Below the pieces are notes generated by a model that did no database searches, was not told the DNA's origin, and worked only from the letters and a program-made list of their open reading frames with translations. From Dehalococcoidia bacterium SM23_28_2 (lineage in GTDB: Bacteria > Chloroflexota > Dehalococcoidia > SM23-28-2), in NCBI GenBank assembly GCA_001303545.1, contig LJUA01000027.1, positions 1 to 14,891 of the forward strand: a stretch of 14,891 nucleotides of DNA. Direction: 5' to 3'. Made by a program: the position numbers and the translations under genes. Positions 14,467-14,891 of the stretch are shown here, piece by piece; position 1 is the first letter of the stretch, and the number at the start of each line of letters is the position of its first letter.

Positions 14467-14891
14467 CACCCCAACAGGCCTGCAAAAAGGATAATGGCAG
14501 GGAGATCAACAGCATAGATGACAAGCACTGTTGCGATTTTGTTCCGTATCTTTTCCATATCATACACCCAGAATGACACCGCCATGAAGGGAAGGTAGCC
14601 CAAGACTGTTCAGCAGCACCTCGACAAAGACACAGAGGATCGCGCTGGCAACAGCAAAGAACCATCGGTTGGGAATGCCCAGGATCCTGAGACTCTTGTC
14701 CGCTGGGAGCATCTTTGTGAAGACCACACCGGCGACCGCAAACATGGCGCTTATTTCGATGGTGAGCCCCACAAAGATCAGATAGGCAGTATCACCAGGT
14801 GTAGTCCATACGGCAGACCGGTCGGTAAAGTGCAAGACCAGGGCATTCCACGTCTCGTTAAACAGGTCCATCCCATAAAAGGCGAGCCCTG
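14460..14891 (-). pseudogene. Frameshifted gene for a multi-pass membrane protein, 5' end outside window
   Basis: Two reading frames together look like one membrane protein. From the window edge to about 14601 one frame encodes GLAFYGMDLFNETWNALV, then hydrophobic segments around TAYLIFVGLTIEISAMFAV and WFFAVASAILCVFVEVLLN. It then runs into poor sequence and a stop. A second frame, one base shifted, continues from about 14600 with GYLPFMAVSFWVYDMEKIRN and a final hydrophobic helix ending GLLGWI at the TAG 14462-14460. The join is at GGGCTAC (14601-14595). The ATG at 14871 is probably internal, because the frame is open and protein-like upstream of it. GC content is lower than in the neighbouring genes (one 60-base line is 42 percent). 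I do not know the function. A true +1 frameshift or a sequencing error are alternatives to gene decay. Confidence 0.65.

Overview
The window is a compact, GC-rich bacterial chromosome segment. All 15 recognised genes lie on the minus strand, so they are read from high to low coordinates. Gaps are short, several neighbours overlap by 4 to 14 bases, and about six genes use GTG starts behind purine-rich ribosome sites. The gene content, the signal-peptide protein with long Thr-Pro/Ser-Pro linkers, and a small zinc-ribbon membrane protein fit a member of the Chloroflexota. That assignment is inference from style and not from any marker gene. There are no rRNA or tRNA genes, insertion sequences, phage genes or CRISPR arrays.

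In transcription order: (1) 14891-14460, the tail of a membrane-protein gene with a frameshift, of lower GC than the rest, partly outside the window. (2) 14447-9508, a tight run xseA, xseB, a PHP-domain phosphoesterase, a divergent PurN-like formyltransferase, an EhaR-like HAD phosphatase and a PfkB-family sugar/nucleoside kinase. (3) 9494-7420, a promoter followed by a zinc-ribbon membrane protein, a nicotinamidase and a nicotinate phosphoribosyltransferase; the last two overlap by 4 bases and convert nicotinamide to nicotinate mononucleotide. (4) 7398-3260, a promoter followed by a surface-anchored protein with two galactose-binding-like modules, then cmk, plsC and ispH (CMP kinase, phosphatidate synthesis, last step of the MEP isoprenoid pathway). 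(5) 3194-1303, glmS with its own promoter. (6) 1197-1, the 5' part of a phosphoenolpyruvate synthase gene behind a strong sigma-70-type promoter whose -10 box sits inside a perfect 8-bp-arm inverted repeat.

Most of the window is housekeeping: nucleotide, lipid, isoprenoid, cell-wall precursor and NAD metabolism, plus DNA repair. The part most likely to hold an undescribed system is the formyltransferase-HAD-kinase trio at 12320-9508. The formyltransferase keeps the formyl-transfer residues of PurN but not its glycinamide-ribonucleotide phosphate loop, and it is translationally coupled to a phosphatase of a family best known from methanogens. A pathway acting on a phosphorylated, aminated sugar or nucleotide is plausible but unproven. 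Other points of interest are the ppsA operator-like palindrome, the surface protein embedded in a housekeeping operon, and the broken membrane-protein gene just upstream of xseA.
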